A stretch of DNA of 64,000 nt, taken from contig JAHHHD010000002.1 of the NCBI GenBank assembly GCA_019359505.1, positions 186,001-250,000 of the forward strand, written 5' to 3'. This document shows positions 1-9,430 of the stretch, one piece after another. Origin of the DNA: Drouetiella hepatica Uher 2000/2452. Lineage in GTDB: Bacteria > Cyanobacteriota > Cyanobacteriia > Elainellales > Elainellaceae. The notes beneath the pieces are model-generated. The model had not been told where the DNA came from. It made no database searches and saw nothing but the letters and a program-made list of their open reading frames with translations. A program made the translations under genes and the position numbers. Each line of letters opens with the position of its first letter. Position 1 is the stretch's first letter.

Positions 1-1788
1 TTACTGGTAAGCATGGTGGCACTTGCTTTCAACCTACTTCGGATTCAAATTTTTCAGGCTTCTCAGCTGCAAGCCCAGGCAAAATCGCAGCACATGGTGG
101 CGTTCAACCCGATCACGCCACGCCGTCCTATTGTCGATCGCACAGGCGATGTGCTGGCGATCGATCGTCCGGTCTATACGCTGTATGCCCATCCCTATAT
201 GTTTGAGGGCACTCCAGAATCGATCGCAGCTACGCTGTCTCCAGTGTTAAATTTGCCGATCGATCAGTTGCTCAAAAAATTTGGCTCTGGGGACAGCGGC
301 GTTCGCATTTTGGAAGCTATTCCTGAAGATTTGGCTCGCCGCGTTAAAGAGTTAGGTGAGGATGGGCTGGATCTAGAACCTCATCAGCAGCGGCTTTATC
401 CCCAGCAGGATTTGTTTGCCAACATCGTCGGCTACGTCAACCTTGATCGGCAGGGACAGGCAGGGCTAGAAGCCTCGCAGGAGAAGGAATTACAACAGCC
501 GATCGCGGGTTTAGAACTGAGCCGAGCTGGGGATGGCTCGATCATTCCGGTCGGTCTGCCTGAAGATTTCCTTCAGTCTCAGAAAAATGATTTGCGGCTA
601 CAGCTGACGGTAGACACCCATCTTCAGCGTGCTACCCGCTATGCGTTGAAGCAGACGATGAAGAAATACAGCGCCAAACGGGGTGCGGTGATTGTCATGA
701 ATGTGCATGACGGCTCGATCGTTTCGCTAGTTTCGGAGCCATCCTATGATCCCAACAAGTTCTATGAAGCTAAGCTAGAGCGACTCAAGGATTGGGTGAT
801 TAGCGACCTGTATGAACCTGGCTCCACCTTTAAGCCCGTAAATCTGGCGATCGCCCTAGAGTCTAGCGCCATCAAAGCCGATAGCACCATCTATGACGAA
901 GGGGCAATTCAGATTGAAGGTTGGCCGATTCAAAACTCTGATGTAGAGTCTGCGGGCAGCAGAGGCGACCTTTCGGTGACCGAAGTGTTGCAATATTCCA
1001 GCAACGTTGGCATGGTGCATATCATGCAGCGCATGAATCCAGGAGTCTACTTTGGCTGGCTAGAGCGAATTGGGCTGGATAAAACAACCGGAATTGACTT
1101 GCCTGCTGAAGCCTCAGGACAGATGAAAACCTATCAGCAGTTCACCGAAGCGGCGATCGAGCCTGCAACTAGCGCCTTTGGTCAAGGGTTCTCGCTGACA
1201 CCAATGAAGCTCATTCAGCTGCATAGCATGGTTGCGAACGGCGGTCGGCTGGTCACGCCCCACGTAGTTGAGGGCTTAGTGGATGCTAAGGGCACCTTTA
1301 GCTGGCGACCTGATTTGCCTGAACCCAAGACCATTATTTCTCCAAAACACTCCAAGACCGTCGTGAGCATGATGGAGCATGTGGTGAACGAAGGCACAGG
1401 CAAAGCAGCGCAGATCCCAGGCTATCGGATTGCAGGAAAAACTGGCACCGCCCAAAAAGCTAGCATTGACGGCGGCTACGTTGAAGGAGCCAGAATCACA
1501 AGCTTTGTCGGATTGCTGCCTGCTGAAGCTCCGCGCTATGCGGTGTTGGCTGTTGTGGATGAGCCGCAGGGGGATGATGCCTATGGCGGCACAGTGGCGG
1601 CACCGATCGTCAAGTCAGTCATGCAATCTCTGATCACCATGGAGCAGCTCAAACCCACGAAACCCGAAGAGGTTCTTCAGCAGCCAGTCCCAGCTCCTTC
1701 CGTCAATTCTTCAGAGGATGCTGAAGAGGGTTCACTGGAGGAAAGTCAGCCCAGCGAGGACGCATTGGATTACGAAGAAGCCTGGTAA
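1..1788 (+). CDS. ftsI: Peptidoglycan D,D-transpeptidase FtsI/PBP2 (5' end cut by window)
   Basis: Class B penicillin-binding protein that cross-links septal or side-wall peptidoglycan in the periplasm. The frame is open to base 1, so the cytoplasmic start and part of the membrane anchor lie outside; the visible part begins inside a hydrophobic segment. Counting from the Met at 13, the dimerisation domain covers about residues 35-180 and the transpeptidase about 200-550. The three penicillin-binding motifs are present: STFK (Ser271, Lys274), SSN (329-331) and KTG (476-478). The acidic tail after residue 560 is low complexity. It converges on glmU with a gap of about 40 bp. FtsI is more likely than PBP2 because of length and motif spacing, but the missing N-terminus leaves some doubt. 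Confidence 0.92.
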   Translation, partial: LLVSMVALAFNLLRIQIFQASQLQAQAKSQHMVAFNPITPRRPIVDRTGDVLAIDRPVYTLYAHPYMFEGTPESIAATLSPVLNLPIDQLLKKFGSGDSGVRILEAIPEDLARRVKELGEDGLDLEPHQQRLYPQQDLFANIVGYVNLDRQGQAGLEASQEKELQQPIAGLELSRAGDGSIIPVGLPEDFLQSQKNDLRLQLTVDTHLQRATRYALKQTMKKYSAKRGAVIVMNVHDGSIVSLVSEPSYDPNKFYEAKLERLKDWVISDLYEPGSTFKPVNLAIALESSAIKADSTIYDEGAIQIEGWPIQNSDVESAGSRGDLSVTEVLQYSSNVGMVHIMQRMNPGVYFGWLERIGLDKTTGIDLPAEASGQMKTYQQFTEAAIEPATSAFGQGFSLTPMKLIQLHSMVANGGRLVTPHVVEGLVDAKGTFSWRPDLPEPKTIISPKHSKTVVSMMEHVVNEGTGKAAQIPGYRIAGKTGTAQKASIDGGYVEGARITSFVGLLPAEAPRYAVLAVVDEPQGDDAYGGTVAAPIVKSVMQSLITMEQLKPTKPEEVLQQPVPAPSVNSSEDAEEGSLEESQPSEDALDYEEAW

Positions 1789-1827
1789 AGCTACGGGCTA
1801 AACCCTTAAGGACAATTTGGCGTGAGG

Positions 1828-3201
1828 CTATTCAGCTCTAGGTTGGGGAGCAGGCAACTTGAGCCGCCAGCCCGGTTTATTGACCTGATGGCTACGGGCA
1901 ATCACCAAGCAGTCATCGGCAACGCTTTCTGTAACTGTTGATCCGGCGGCGATCGTCACATCTGCCCCCAGGGTAATTGGAGCCACCAGCACGCTATTAG
2001 AGCCTGTCTTGGTGCGATCGCCAATCACGGTCGGATGTTTGTTCACGCCATCATAGTTGGCGGTAATGGTGCCCGCGCCAATGTTGACGCGATCGCCCAA
2101 GGTCGCATCCCCCAGGTAGGAGAGGTGCGCCACGTTGGTGCGATCGCCCAGCTTCGAGTTCTTGAGTTCTACAAAGTTGCCAATCCGACAGCCTTCACCC
2201 ACCTGAACCTGCCCCCGCAAATGCGCATAGGGGCCAATGCGGCTGTTGGGCTTAACGGCGCTATCGGTAATTACAGACATCAACACCGTGGTGTTTTCGC
2301 CGATTTTACTGTTCTCAATCAGGCTACCAGGCCCAATGTGGCTGCCTGTTGCAATCACGGTTTTGCCGCGCAAATGGGTTTGCGGCTCAATGACAACATC
2401 GGGGGAAATTTGCACCGTATCGTCGATCGTGATGCTGTCTGGATCAACTAGCGTTACTCCTGCTACCATCCAGCTTCTCTTGATGCGGGTTTGCAAAATG
2501 CCGTAGGCTGTGGCAAGCTGCTGGCGATCGTTAATTCCCAAAATTTCTTGCCAGTCTTCTACATCGACCGCAGTGGCTGGAGAGAGCAGACTGACGGTAT
2601 CAGTCAGATAAAACTCCTGCTGATCGTTATTGGACTGGAGCTTTGGCAAGATCTCAGCCAGTGCCGCCCAGTTAAAGCAGTAGATCCCGGCATTGACTCG
2701 GTTGTTCTGTCGCTGTGCCGGGGTGCAGTCTCGATCTTCAACAATCTGCGTCACGATGCCCTGCTCATCGCAAAAGACACGCCCATAGCCTTTCGGTTCA
2801 GTCAACTGCGCCGTTAGAATCGTCGCCTTGCTGTAGCTGTCCCGATGAGTTTTAAGCAACAGCTCCAGCGTTTGGGGACGCAGCAGAGGCACATCGCCAT
2901 TGAGCACCAGCAAATCGCCCTCAAAGCCCTGAAGATAAGGGATGAGTTGCTGAACGGCGTGCCCTGTGCCAAGCTGCTGAGCTTGCTCTACAAATTCTAA
3001 TTGGGGTAGATGAGCTAGCGATCGCTGCACCTTTTCTCCCTCATAACCCACGATGACCAGCTCTTTGGAGGGCTGCATCCCAGCGGCACAGGCTAACGCT
3101 CGTTCTAGGAGCGATCGCCCCCCCAAGTCATGTAACACCTTAGGAATGCGGGACTTCATTCGCGTCCCTCGACCCGCCGCCAGAATTGCTACCGCTAACA
3201 T
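1828..3201 (-). CDS. glmU: Bifunctional UDP-GlcNAc pyrophosphorylase / GlcN-1-P acetyltransferase GlmU
   Basis: Makes UDP-N-acetylglucosamine, the precursor of peptidoglycan and lipid A, from glucosamine-1-phosphate, acetyl-CoA and UTP. The N-terminal uridylyltransferase domain starts with the nucleotide-binding loop [11 protein letters not shown] at residues 7-17. From about residue 255 onward the chain is left-handed beta-helix hexapeptide repeats, ending in the acetyltransferase region ([19 protein letters not shown]). At 457 aa it is full length for the family. ftsI and lpxD in the same window are also cell-envelope genes, but only ftsI is adjacent, and it is convergent rather than in the same operon. 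Confidence 0.97.
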   Translation of the reverse strand: MLAVAILAAGRGTRMKSRIPKVLHDLGGRSLLERALACAAGMQPSKELVIVGYEGEKVQRSLAHLPQLEFVEQAQQLGTGHAVQQLIPYLQGFEGDLLVLNGDVPLLRPQTLELLLKTHRDSYSKATILTAQLTEPKGYGRVFCDEQGIVTQIVEDRDCTPAQRQNNRVNAGIYCFNWAALAEILPKLQSNNDQQEFYLTDTVSLLSPATAVDVEDWQEILGINDRQQLATAYGILQTRIKRSWMVAGVTLVDPDSITIDDTVQISPDVVIEPQTHLRGKTVIATGSHIGPGSLIENSKIGENTTVLMSVITDSAVKPNSRIGPYAHLRGQVQVGEGCRIGNFVELKNSKLGDRTNVAHLSYLGDATLGDRVNIGAGTITANYDGVNKHPTVIGDRTKTGSNSVLVAPITLGADVTIAAGSTVTESVADDCLVIARSHQVNKPGWRLKLPAPQPRAE

Positions 3202-3266
3202 GCTTGCCTGTGATAACTCTTTTCACCGGAGTATAGCGCGGTTCTGGTGAGATTCGACATCTGGCG

Positions 3267-4253
3267 CTACCGCACCGGAATCAGGATGGGGCTTGAGGTT
3301 ACAAAGGCAGTAAATTTTTCCATTAGGTCAGGATTACGCCAGCCTCGTTTGACCTCCTCAAGCAGCATATTCAGGGATTCTTCAGGCGTGAAGGCACGTT
3401 TGTAGGGGCGTTCGTGGGTAAGAGCATCGTAGATATCGATGACCTGAAACACCTGAGCCAAAAACGGAATTTCGCTGCCTTTCAGTCCATCCGGATATCC
3501 TGATCCATCCCATCGCTCATGATGATGGCGGACAATGGGCGCAACGCCTTTCATTGTGCGCAAAGGCTGGCAAATCTGCTCTCCAATCACTACATGCTGC
3601 CGCATCACTTCCCATTCTTCTTCGGTGAGGGAACCCGTCTTGAGCAGCACTGCGTCAGGAATCCCAACTTTGCCAATATCATGCAGGTAGCTACCCCAGA
3701 TCAGATCTCGCACCTCTAGCCGAGGAAGACGGAGGTATTCACCGAAGGCTTTGCTCTGGCTAACCAAGCGCTCACAGTGATCGCCTGTGTTGGGATCTCG
3801 GCGCTCGACGGTGCGGGCGATCGAAAATAGCACCTTGCTCGCGTGATCCAGATCCTCGTTCAAGCGCCTTTGATAGATCAGCGACTTGACGCGAGCCGAC
3901 AGCTCTAGCTGGTCAAAAGGCTTACAGAGAAAATCATCGCCTCCAGCCTCAATGCCTCGCAACCGGGCACGGCGATCGTGCAATGCCGTGACAAATATGA
4001 TGGGAGTCAGGCGAGTTTGTTCATCTTGCTTGAGGCGACGGCAAACTTCATAGCCATCCATTCCGGGCATCATCACGTCTAAAAGAATGAGGTCGGGATT
4101 AACCTTGGCAATTGAGTCTAAGGCGATTTGCCCACTCTCTGCCTCCAAAACTTCGTAGCCTTCAATAGAGAGCAAGGCAACAGCGGTAATCCGGCTGGAG
4201 GGATGATCATCCACAACCAAAATTTTAGGTCTTTCAGAATTAAGGCAGTTCAC
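3267..4253 (-). CDS. Response regulator with HD-GYP domain (RpfG-like)
   Basis: A REC receiver (residues about 9-125, phospho-acceptor Asp59 in LLDVMMPGMDGY) is followed by an HD-GYP domain (about 140-320). The metal-binding HD is at His191-Asp192 (HDIGKVGIPD) and a GYP-type motif HERWDGSGYP lies near residue 244. HD-GYP proteins hydrolyse cyclic di-GMP, so phosphorylation of the receiver probably lowers the second messenger. No histidine kinase is next to it, so its partner must be elsewhere. It reads away from a 670 bp upstream spacer. The domain call is strong; the pathway it controls is unknown. Confidence 0.9.
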   Translation of the reverse strand: MNCLNSERPKILVVDDHPSSRITAVALLSIEGYEVLEAESGQIALDSIAKVNPDLILLDVMMPGMDGYEVCRRLKQDEQTRLTPIIFVTALHDRRARLRGIEAGGDDFLCKPFDQLELSARVKSLIYQRRLNEDLDHASKVLFSIARTVERRDPNTGDHCERLVSQSKAFGEYLRLPRLEVRDLIWGSYLHDIGKVGIPDAVLLKTGSLTEEEWEVMRQHVVIGEQICQPLRTMKGVAPIVRHHHERWDGSGYPDGLKGSEIPFLAQVFQVIDIYDALTHERPYKRAFTPEESLNMLLEEVKRGWRNPDLMEKFTAFVTSSPILIPVR

Positions 4254-4923
4254 AAAATTTCTCGCTTAAATCCGTAGAGATCAATCTGTAGAGATGCCAA
4301 GCCTATGGGATGCTAAGCCTGTAGAGACACTGAGCTAGATTCGGATGAACACTTTACCTGAATACCGTTTCAGCAATTGCCATTGATCAACCGCCACTGA
4401 TCAAGCCCATAGCGATAAGGTTTCACACTCTTCTGAGCATGTACGCAGGTTTGCCTACATCTATACAAGTATGATGAATCTCGGTGAACAGGAGATCAGG
4501 TTTTTCACGGAGATTTGCTTGGCTCCACCCCTTAACTTTCCCATGTCCATTAGCGGTTGGATAGATAATACACAAATCGAATCCGATCGCTCTTGACGCT
4601 GAGCTAAGTAAGCTCTATTGAGCGCGTTCGTAGAAATTTCAGTTGCGTAAAGACCCATTATTTAAAGAGCAGCTCTCTGTCAGGCTTTCAGGTGACGGCT
4701 TTATTTAAGTCAAATGCAACATACCGTAGGCTGCTGGATAGTCTAAGAAGATACTGGATAGATTAGGGAGACAAAGGTGTTAAGCAACTCTGCAAGATAA
4801 AGCACTGAAATATTTCTACATGCTGAAACATTTTTTAGACTAGGGCAAGCGATAAAATCGATAGCTGAGCAGTTTGTAGAGAAAAATAGGAGCAAGAAAC
4901 CTAGAATACTCGATGGCTAAGTT
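4254..4923. other. Long intergenic spacer, no gene recognised
   Basis: About 670 bp between the divergent HD-GYP regulator and the sulfurtransferase. It holds imperfect short direct repeats near 4265-4330 (variants of TGTAGAGA and AAGCCT). A 65-codon frame at 4461-4658 on the minus strand has no ribosome-binding site or recognisable domain. The spacer must contain promoters for both flanking genes, but no convincing -35/-10 pair was identified. Confidence 0.5.
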
Positions 4924-4944
4924 TTGACTATTGTGACCTTAATT

Positions 4945-5862
4945 ATGAATAAAAGTGTAAATAGTTCTGGTATATATTACGACATAAGCCAAGAGTCCGT
5001 TATCTCGGCAATGTGGCTCTACGAAAATTTGCAAGACTCGCAAGGGGTAATTATTGACTGTCGCTTCTCTCTAGCCGAGCCTGATTTGGGACAGCGGCAG
5101 TATCAATGTAGCCATATTCCAGGAGCGCATTATTTTGATCTAAACCAGGATTTATCGAGTCCGGTAGGTCAAGAAGGCGGACGGCATCCTCTGCCAGATC
5201 TGGCTCAGCTTGCAGAAAAATTGTCGTCTGTAGGCGTGAATTTTGAGGAAGCCGATGCCGAGAGCGATCGCTTCTCCTGGGTCGTGGTCTATGATGACTC
5301 TCGCTTTGGATTTGCGGCGCGGCTCTGGTGGCTGTTGCGATACATGGGCTTCGATCGCGTCGCGGTTTTAGACGGCGGCTGGAGCGGTTGGGTAGCGGCT
5401 AATTATCCGGTTACAGATGCAGTGCCTCTGTCTAAAGCTAAAGCGTCTAGAGCTAAAACGACTGGGTCTGAAATCTCACGGCTTGTGCCCCAGACGCGAT
5501 CGCATTGGGTGGTGGATCGTGAAGCCGTGAAAAGCCGCAAAGACCTACCCGGCGTGGTGTTAGTCGATTCACGGGAAGGAGAGCGCTATCGAGGCGAACG
5601 CGAGCCAATCGATCCGATCGCTGGACACATTCCAGGAGCCGTTAACTATCCTTGGCAAGAGGTGACAGATGCCCAAGGCTACTGTAAGCCTGTCTTTGAA
5701 CAGCAGCAGCGTTGGGCAGCCCTGTCTGAGGCTGAAGAAATTTTGGTGTACTGCGGCTCAGGGGTGACCGCCTGCGTCAACTTGCTGTCATTGGCGATCG
5801 CTGGCATTGATACAGGAAAGCTATATGTCGGGGGCTGGAGTGATTGGTGCTCCCGTTTATAA
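4945..5862 (+). CDS. Thiosulfate/3-mercaptopyruvate sulfurtransferase (two rhodanese domains)
   Basis: Transfers sulfane sulfur from thiosulfate or 3-mercaptopyruvate to thiol acceptors or cyanide in the cytoplasm. It has two tandem rhodanese domains, an inactive N-terminal one and a C-terminal catalytic one. The active-site loop CGSGVT has its Cys about 270 residues from the ATG at 4945. CGSGVT is the form typical of 3-mercaptopyruvate/thiosulfate sulfurtransferases. The frame extends to a TTG at 4924, but the in-frame ATG at 4945 is preferred. No partner gene is adjacent; upstream and downstream spacers are AT-rich. Confidence 0.9.
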   Translation: MNKSVNSSGIYYDISQESVISAMWLYENLQDSQGVIIDCRFSLAEPDLGQRQYQCSHIPGAHYFDLNQDLSSPVGQEGGRHPLPDLAQLAEKLSSVGVNFEEADAESDRFSWVVVYDDSRFGFAARLWWLLRYMGFDRVAVLDGGWSGWVAANYPVTDAVPLSKAKASRAKTTGSEISRLVPQTRSHWVVDREAVKSRKDLPGVVLVDSREGERYRGEREPIDPIAGHIPGAVNYPWQEVTDAQGYCKPVFEQQQRWAALSEAEEILVYCGSGVTACVNLLSLAIAGIDTGKLYVGGWSDWCSRL

Positions 5863-5954
5863 TCTTCTCCTTGTAATACGCTGCTGTCCCCACGAGGCGA
5901 CCTAAAATTCTCTCAAGACAGGTTTTAGCCCCCGCCCACGAACCTCTCAGGCGC

Positions 5955-5998
5955 TATCAGCTTGACTGAGCTAACTTTATTGGCTTGACTGAGCTAAA
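5955..5998. repeat. Direct repeat of a 15-bp word
   Basis: GCTTGACTGAGCTAA occurs twice, about 25 bp apart, in the 300-bp spacer downstream of the sulfurtransferase gene. It resembles the other short direct repeats seen in spacers of this window. No function is evident. Confidence 0.5.
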
Positions 5999-6220
5999 TT
6001 GAGAGAGATTGCTAAACTAAGAGATTCATAATTCTGGAACTTGATTAGAATAACATCCTAACTTTTACTTTCTATTTTGATTTTTACCTTAAATAGCCAT
6101 TAGATTCTTTGGAATCTTATCTAACCAACAATCTGCCCAGTTGATAATCTGCGGAGTGAATTGTCAAGTTTGAATCCCTTAGTTGAAATTTCCGCTAAAA
6201 ATTTTAGGTCTAAAAATTAT

Positions 6221-6745
6221 ATGTCGCTCTCCTCAATGAACCGTCTTTCAATCTTTGTAGACGGGAACAATATGTTCTACGCACAACAGAAGAATGGCTG
6301 GTTTTTTGATCCTCGAAGAGTTCTAGATCATTTCACGAGTGATTCAGAAGTGGCGCTGACGAATGCCTTTTGGTACACCGGATTAAAGGATCTTCAGGAT
6401 CAGCGAGGCTTCAGAGATGCCTTGATTAGCTTAGGTTATACGGTACGCACTAAGATCTTGAAAGAATACTATGACGATAACTCAGGGCGAGTGTCGCAAA
6501 AGGCAAATCTAGATATCGAGATTGTGGTGGATATGTTCAATACCGTCGATCAATACGATCGCGTGATTCTGTTTAGCGGAGACGGTGATTTTGAACGCGC
6601 GATCGAGCTGCTGCGGGGGAAAAACACGCACATTACCGTGGTTTCTACAGAAGGTATGATTGCCAGAGAGCTACGGAACGCTACCGATCGCTACATTGAT
6701 CTCAACGATATTCGCGAACATATTGAAAAGATAGATGGTCTCTAA
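6221..6745 (+). CDS. NYN domain protein, LabA/DUF88 family
   Basis: PIN-like NYN-domain protein. The N-terminal VDGNNMFYAQQ carries the first acidic metal ligand, and FSGDGDFERAIELL the conserved SxDxDF-type motif. NYN proteins are predicted RNases; LabA in Synechococcus elongatus modulates circadian output. The frame is open to a TTG at 6161, but ATG 6221 (MSLSSMNRL) or ATG 6236 (MNRLSIFVDGNN) are better starts because the fold begins there. The 3' end overlaps the next gene by 11 bp, which suggests translational coupling with the metallophosphoesterase. A circadian role is only a family-based possibility. Confidence 0.85.
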   Translation: MSLSSMNRLSIFVDGNNMFYAQQKNGWFFDPRRVLDHFTSDSEVALTNAFWYTGLKDLQDQRGFRDALISLGYTVRTKILKEYYDDNSGRVSQKANLDIEIVVDMFNTVDQYDRVILFSGDGDFERAIELLRGKNTHITVVSTEGMIARELRNATDRYIDLNDIREHIEKIDGL

Positions 6746-7700
6746 TTTTTCGTCTCCCCAGATTTCTGCTGAGATTTCTGCCCAGATAGTCACCAGGGTT
6801 TCTCCCTCGATCAAAATCGCCATAGTGGGCGATGTACACGATTTGTGGGATGACCAAGATGAAGCGGCTCTTAAGCATTTGGGAGTCGATTTGGTGCTGC
6901 TGGTGGGCGATTTTGGCAATGAGGCGATCGAGGTCGTGCGGTCAGTTGCCAATCTCGACCTGCCCAAAGCCGTAATTCTGGGCAATCACGATGCTTGGTA
7001 TACCGCCACAGACTGGGGGAGAAAGCAGCGGCTTTTCTCTAAGGAGGACGGCGTACAAAAGCAGCTTGATTTGCTGGGAGCAGCCCATGTGGGTTACGGC
7101 AAGCTGGATTTTCCGGATTTGGGAGTCAGCGTGGTTGGCGGTCGTCCCTTTAGCTGGGGCGGGGCACATTGGAAGCACGAGGGATTTTATAAGTCCCGAT
7201 TTGGGGTTAACAGCCTTGAAGAATCGACGGCAAAAATTGTCGAGGCGGCAAGTAAAGCAGCTTATGACACACTGATTTTCATTGGGCACTGCGGTCCTTC
7301 AGGGCTGGGAGGTGCGCCCGAAGATCTATGCGGCAAAGACTGGAAGCCGATCGGCGGCGATCATGGCGATCCCGATTTGGCAGAGGCGATCGCCCAAACC
7401 CTTGCCCTAGGCAAAAGTATTCCGCTTGTTGCCTTTGGGCATATGCACCACAATTTGCGCCACACCAAAGAGCGGCTACGCGAAATGAGCGCAGTGCAGA
7501 ACGGTACCGTTTATCTCAATGCTGCTAGCGTCCCTCGCATCAGAGAAACAGAGCAGGGCAAAATCCGCAACTTCTCTCTGGTGACTTTAGAGGCAGGTGC
7601 GGTGTCGCAGGCATCGCTGGTTTGGCTAAGCGCTGATTTTGCGATCGAAACTGAGACTCTCTTGCATCAACCTCGTCTGACTACAGAGGTCAGGCATTGA
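6735..7700 (+). CDS. Calcineurin-like metallophosphoesterase (TIGR04168-like)
   Basis: Binuclear-metal phosphoesterase. The family blocks occur in order: GDVHDLWD (about residue 33), VGDFGNE, GNHDAW, IGHCGPSG and FGHMHH. All expected His and Asp ligands are present. The length and the long insert between the GNHD and GH blocks match a cyanobacterial/plant subfamily of unknown substrate (recalled as TIGR04168). It starts 11 bp inside the LabA-like gene, so the two probably form an operon. Whether it acts on nucleotides, phosphoproteins or other esters cannot be read from the sequence. Confidence 0.85.
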   Translation: MVSNFSSPQISAEISAQIVTRVSPSIKIAIVGDVHDLWDDQDEAALKHLGVDLVLLVGDFGNEAIEVVRSVANLDLPKAVILGNHDAWYTATDWGRKQRLFSKEDGVQKQLDLLGAAHVGYGKLDFPDLGVSVVGGRPFSWGGAHWKHEGFYKSRFGVNSLEESTAKIVEAASKAAYDTLIFIGHCGPSGLGGAPEDLCGKDWKPIGGDHGDPDLAEAIAQTLALGKSIPLVAFGHMHHNLRHTKERLREMSAVQNGTVYLNAASVPRIRETEQGKIRNFSLVTLEAGAVSQASLVWLSADFAIETETLLHQPRLTTEVRH

Positions 7701-7721
7701 TCTTGAGCAATTCTTTAGCCC

Positions 7722-8387
7722 TCAGAAGCTAGGTCTCAGACTGGTTAGGGCTAGCGCCATGAAGATCCCTCCTAGAAACCCAAAGAGATGCATTTCCCAG
7801 GAAGCTTTTTCATCTTGTGGGAAAATTCCTACCACGGATCGGCTGTACAAAATAAATGTGAGGAAACCAATGAGTAGCGACCCAATGTTATGGGAAGTGA
7901 AGCCATACGCCATCAAAAACCCCATATAGCCGTAGATTACGCCACTGGCACCCACATGAATTGTGTCTTTTCCACCAAACAGCCAGGTGCCAACGCCGCT
8001 GGATAAGAGAACGGCGATCGAAACCGCATAAAAAAACCGTAGCCCTTGGAGCGCCAGAAACAAACCCAGTATGGCAAAGGTTGCGCTATTGCCCACAATA
8101 TGAGAATTATCGGTTTCACCTTTACGTCGTTCTAAGTCATGTAGAAAGTGAGCGCAGACGATACCCGGCAGTCCTGTCCACTCCCTAGGGCGAATTCCTA
8201 GAAATCCGCCGAGATTGCCCGCTTCAGTCATATCATCTCCAACTCGGAAGGCCCAATCTAGCGTATGGATTGCCCAAGTAAAAACCGACAGATTACCCAA
8301 AACTCTAACCTGCTCAGATAGGTTGGACTGATCAGTTTCCAAATAATTCCTGAGCAGTGTGAGCACCCCAGATTCCATGTAGTTCAA
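7722..8387 (-). CDS. Rhomboid-family intramembrane serine protease (copy 1)
   Basis: Polytopic membrane protein with about six hydrophobic segments. The rhomboid catalytic pair is visible: Ser148 in GASGVIYG (GxSG motif) and His200 in MHLFGFLGG of the last helix. An upstream HIVGN motif fits the oxyanion-side H..N of rhomboids. The extended soluble N-terminus of about 50 residues precedes the first helix. The next gene upstream on the same strand is a paralogue with the same architecture. Substrates are unknown; rhomboids cleave single-pass membrane proteins. Confidence 0.85.
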   Translation of the reverse strand: MNYMESGVLTLLRNYLETDQSNLSEQVRVLGNLSVFTWAIHTLDWAFRVGDDMTEAGNLGGFLGIRPREWTGLPGIVCAHFLHDLERRKGETDNSHIVGNSATFAILGLFLALQGLRFFYAVSIAVLLSSGVGTWLFGGKDTIHVGASGVIYGYMGFLMAYGFTSHNIGSLLIGFLTFILYSRSVVGIFPQDEKASWEMHLFGFLGGIFMALALTSLRPSF

Positions 8388-8485
8388 AGTCCGAAAAGGT
8401 CTGAGAAGGCTTATATCTCAGTTTTTTCAGCGACGGCATAATTTTTTCTAAAAACTTTATAATTTGGCGCAATCCGGTCAAACCG

Positions 8486-9100
8486 TTAGCTTAGCCGCAT
8501 GTCGCTGAGGACTAGAGCTGTTAAAACGCCGCCGATAAATCCGAATAGATGCGATCGCCATCCCATTCTGGGCGATCGCTCCACAGGTAGCAGCTGCGAC
8601 TCATTGTATCTATTGCCCGTCACTCTCCAGGCATCCCTAACGGCGAGAATCAGCGCCAGCAGCAGCGCAACCCAGCTTCCTGAGCTGATGCCATACATTA
8701 GTACAAAGCCAAGGTAGCCATAGACAACGCCACTGGCTCCGACCCCAATGCTTTTAGGGCGACCAAATAGCCAAGCTCCTATGCCGCTAGCTAAGGCAGT
8801 GGCGATCGTCACCACATAAAACAGGTGAATACCCTGCATGAGGATAAACCAGCCAAACAGCAAAAATCCCTGGGTATTGCCCGTGAGATGTTTGTAGCTA
8901 CGATGTAGCAAGGGAGAAAAGAGAATGCCGACTAATCCCCAAAGGTGTCTAGGGCGTAGACCAAAAGCATCATTGAGCCAACCGCCAAAAATGCCCCAAT
9001 TGATGAAATGAATCAACCAGACGATCGCCGTCATGGCGAGCAAAAGTCTCGCATGAGCAGAGAAATTGAGAAGATCTGCATCTGCTAACGTCATACCCAA
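8486..9100 (-). CDS. Rhomboid-family intramembrane serine protease (copy 2)
   Basis: Paralogue of the gene just downstream (99 bp gap, same strand). The catalytic Ser123 sits in GVGASGVVYGY and His184 in SHLFGFIGG; HLTGN supplies the oxyanion-side residues. The shared FGLRPRHLWGL / LGIRPREWTGL segment places both in one subfamily. It lacks the longer N-terminus of copy 1. Proposed start is the ATG at 9100. Two intact active sites side by side suggest a recent duplication with possible division of substrates. Confidence 0.85.
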   Translation of the reverse strand: MGMTLADADLLNFSAHARLLLAMTAIVWLIHFINWGIFGGWLNDAFGLRPRHLWGLVGILFSPLLHRSYKHLTGNTQGFLLFGWFILMQGIHLFYVVTIATALASGIGAWLFGRPKSIGVGASGVVYGYLGFVLMYGISSGSWVALLLALILAVRDAWRVTGNRYNESQLLPVERSPRMGWRSHLFGFIGGVLTALVLSDMRLS

Positions 9101-9244
9101 GCCAGTTTCAACCCGGTTTGTCAGTGCGTCTGAAAATACGCTTAGATTGGTTATAACTTATCCTACGCTCACCTCAAAACAGATGCAGTAGTGAAACAAA
9201 CGCTAATTTAGGGTAAAATTCACCTACTCGCACCCAAAAGGTTT

Positions 9245-9329
9245 GGAGAGGTGGCAGAGTGGTCGAATGCGCTCGACTTGAAATCGAGTGTGGCGAAAGT
9301 CACCGGGAGTTCGAATCTCCCCCTCTCCG
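9245..9329 (+). tRNA. tRNA-Ser (anticodon TGA)
   Basis: An 85-nt class II tRNA. The acceptor stem GGAGAGG pairs exactly with CCTCTCC, followed by discriminator G. The anticodon stem CTCGA/TCGAG encloses loop CTTGAAA with anticodon TGA. A variable arm (TGTGGCGAAAGTCACC region) and a T-arm with TTCGAAT are present. CCA is not encoded. It reads serine UCA and other UCN codons. Confidence 0.97.
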
Positions 9330-9347
9330 TTGGTTTTTATATCAGTT

Positions 9348-9390
9348 ACTCTTTGGGTAGTCCTTAAGGGGTAAGGACTACCACTCTTTG
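9348..9390. repeat. 27-bp palindrome flanked by 8-bp direct repeats, just after tRNA-Ser
   Basis: The perfect hairpin GGTAGTCCTTA / TAAGGACTACC (9356-9366 and 9372-9382, loop AGGGG) is flanked on both sides by the direct repeat ACTCTTTG (9348-9355 and 9383-9390). The right copy also forms an inverted repeat with TTCAAAGAGT near 9413. The first 20 bp recur at 61073. It could serve as a terminator for the tRNA, but the flanking direct repeats look like a target-site duplication. Confidence 0.7.
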
Positions 9391-9430
9391 AAAAGGGATG
9401 CAGATTGCCCCGCTTCAAAGAGTAAACTCT

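Noticed and set aside
4461-4658. Minus-strand frame of 65 codons in the long spacer
   Set aside because: No ribosome-binding site, no family pattern, and not positioned as part of a transcription unit.
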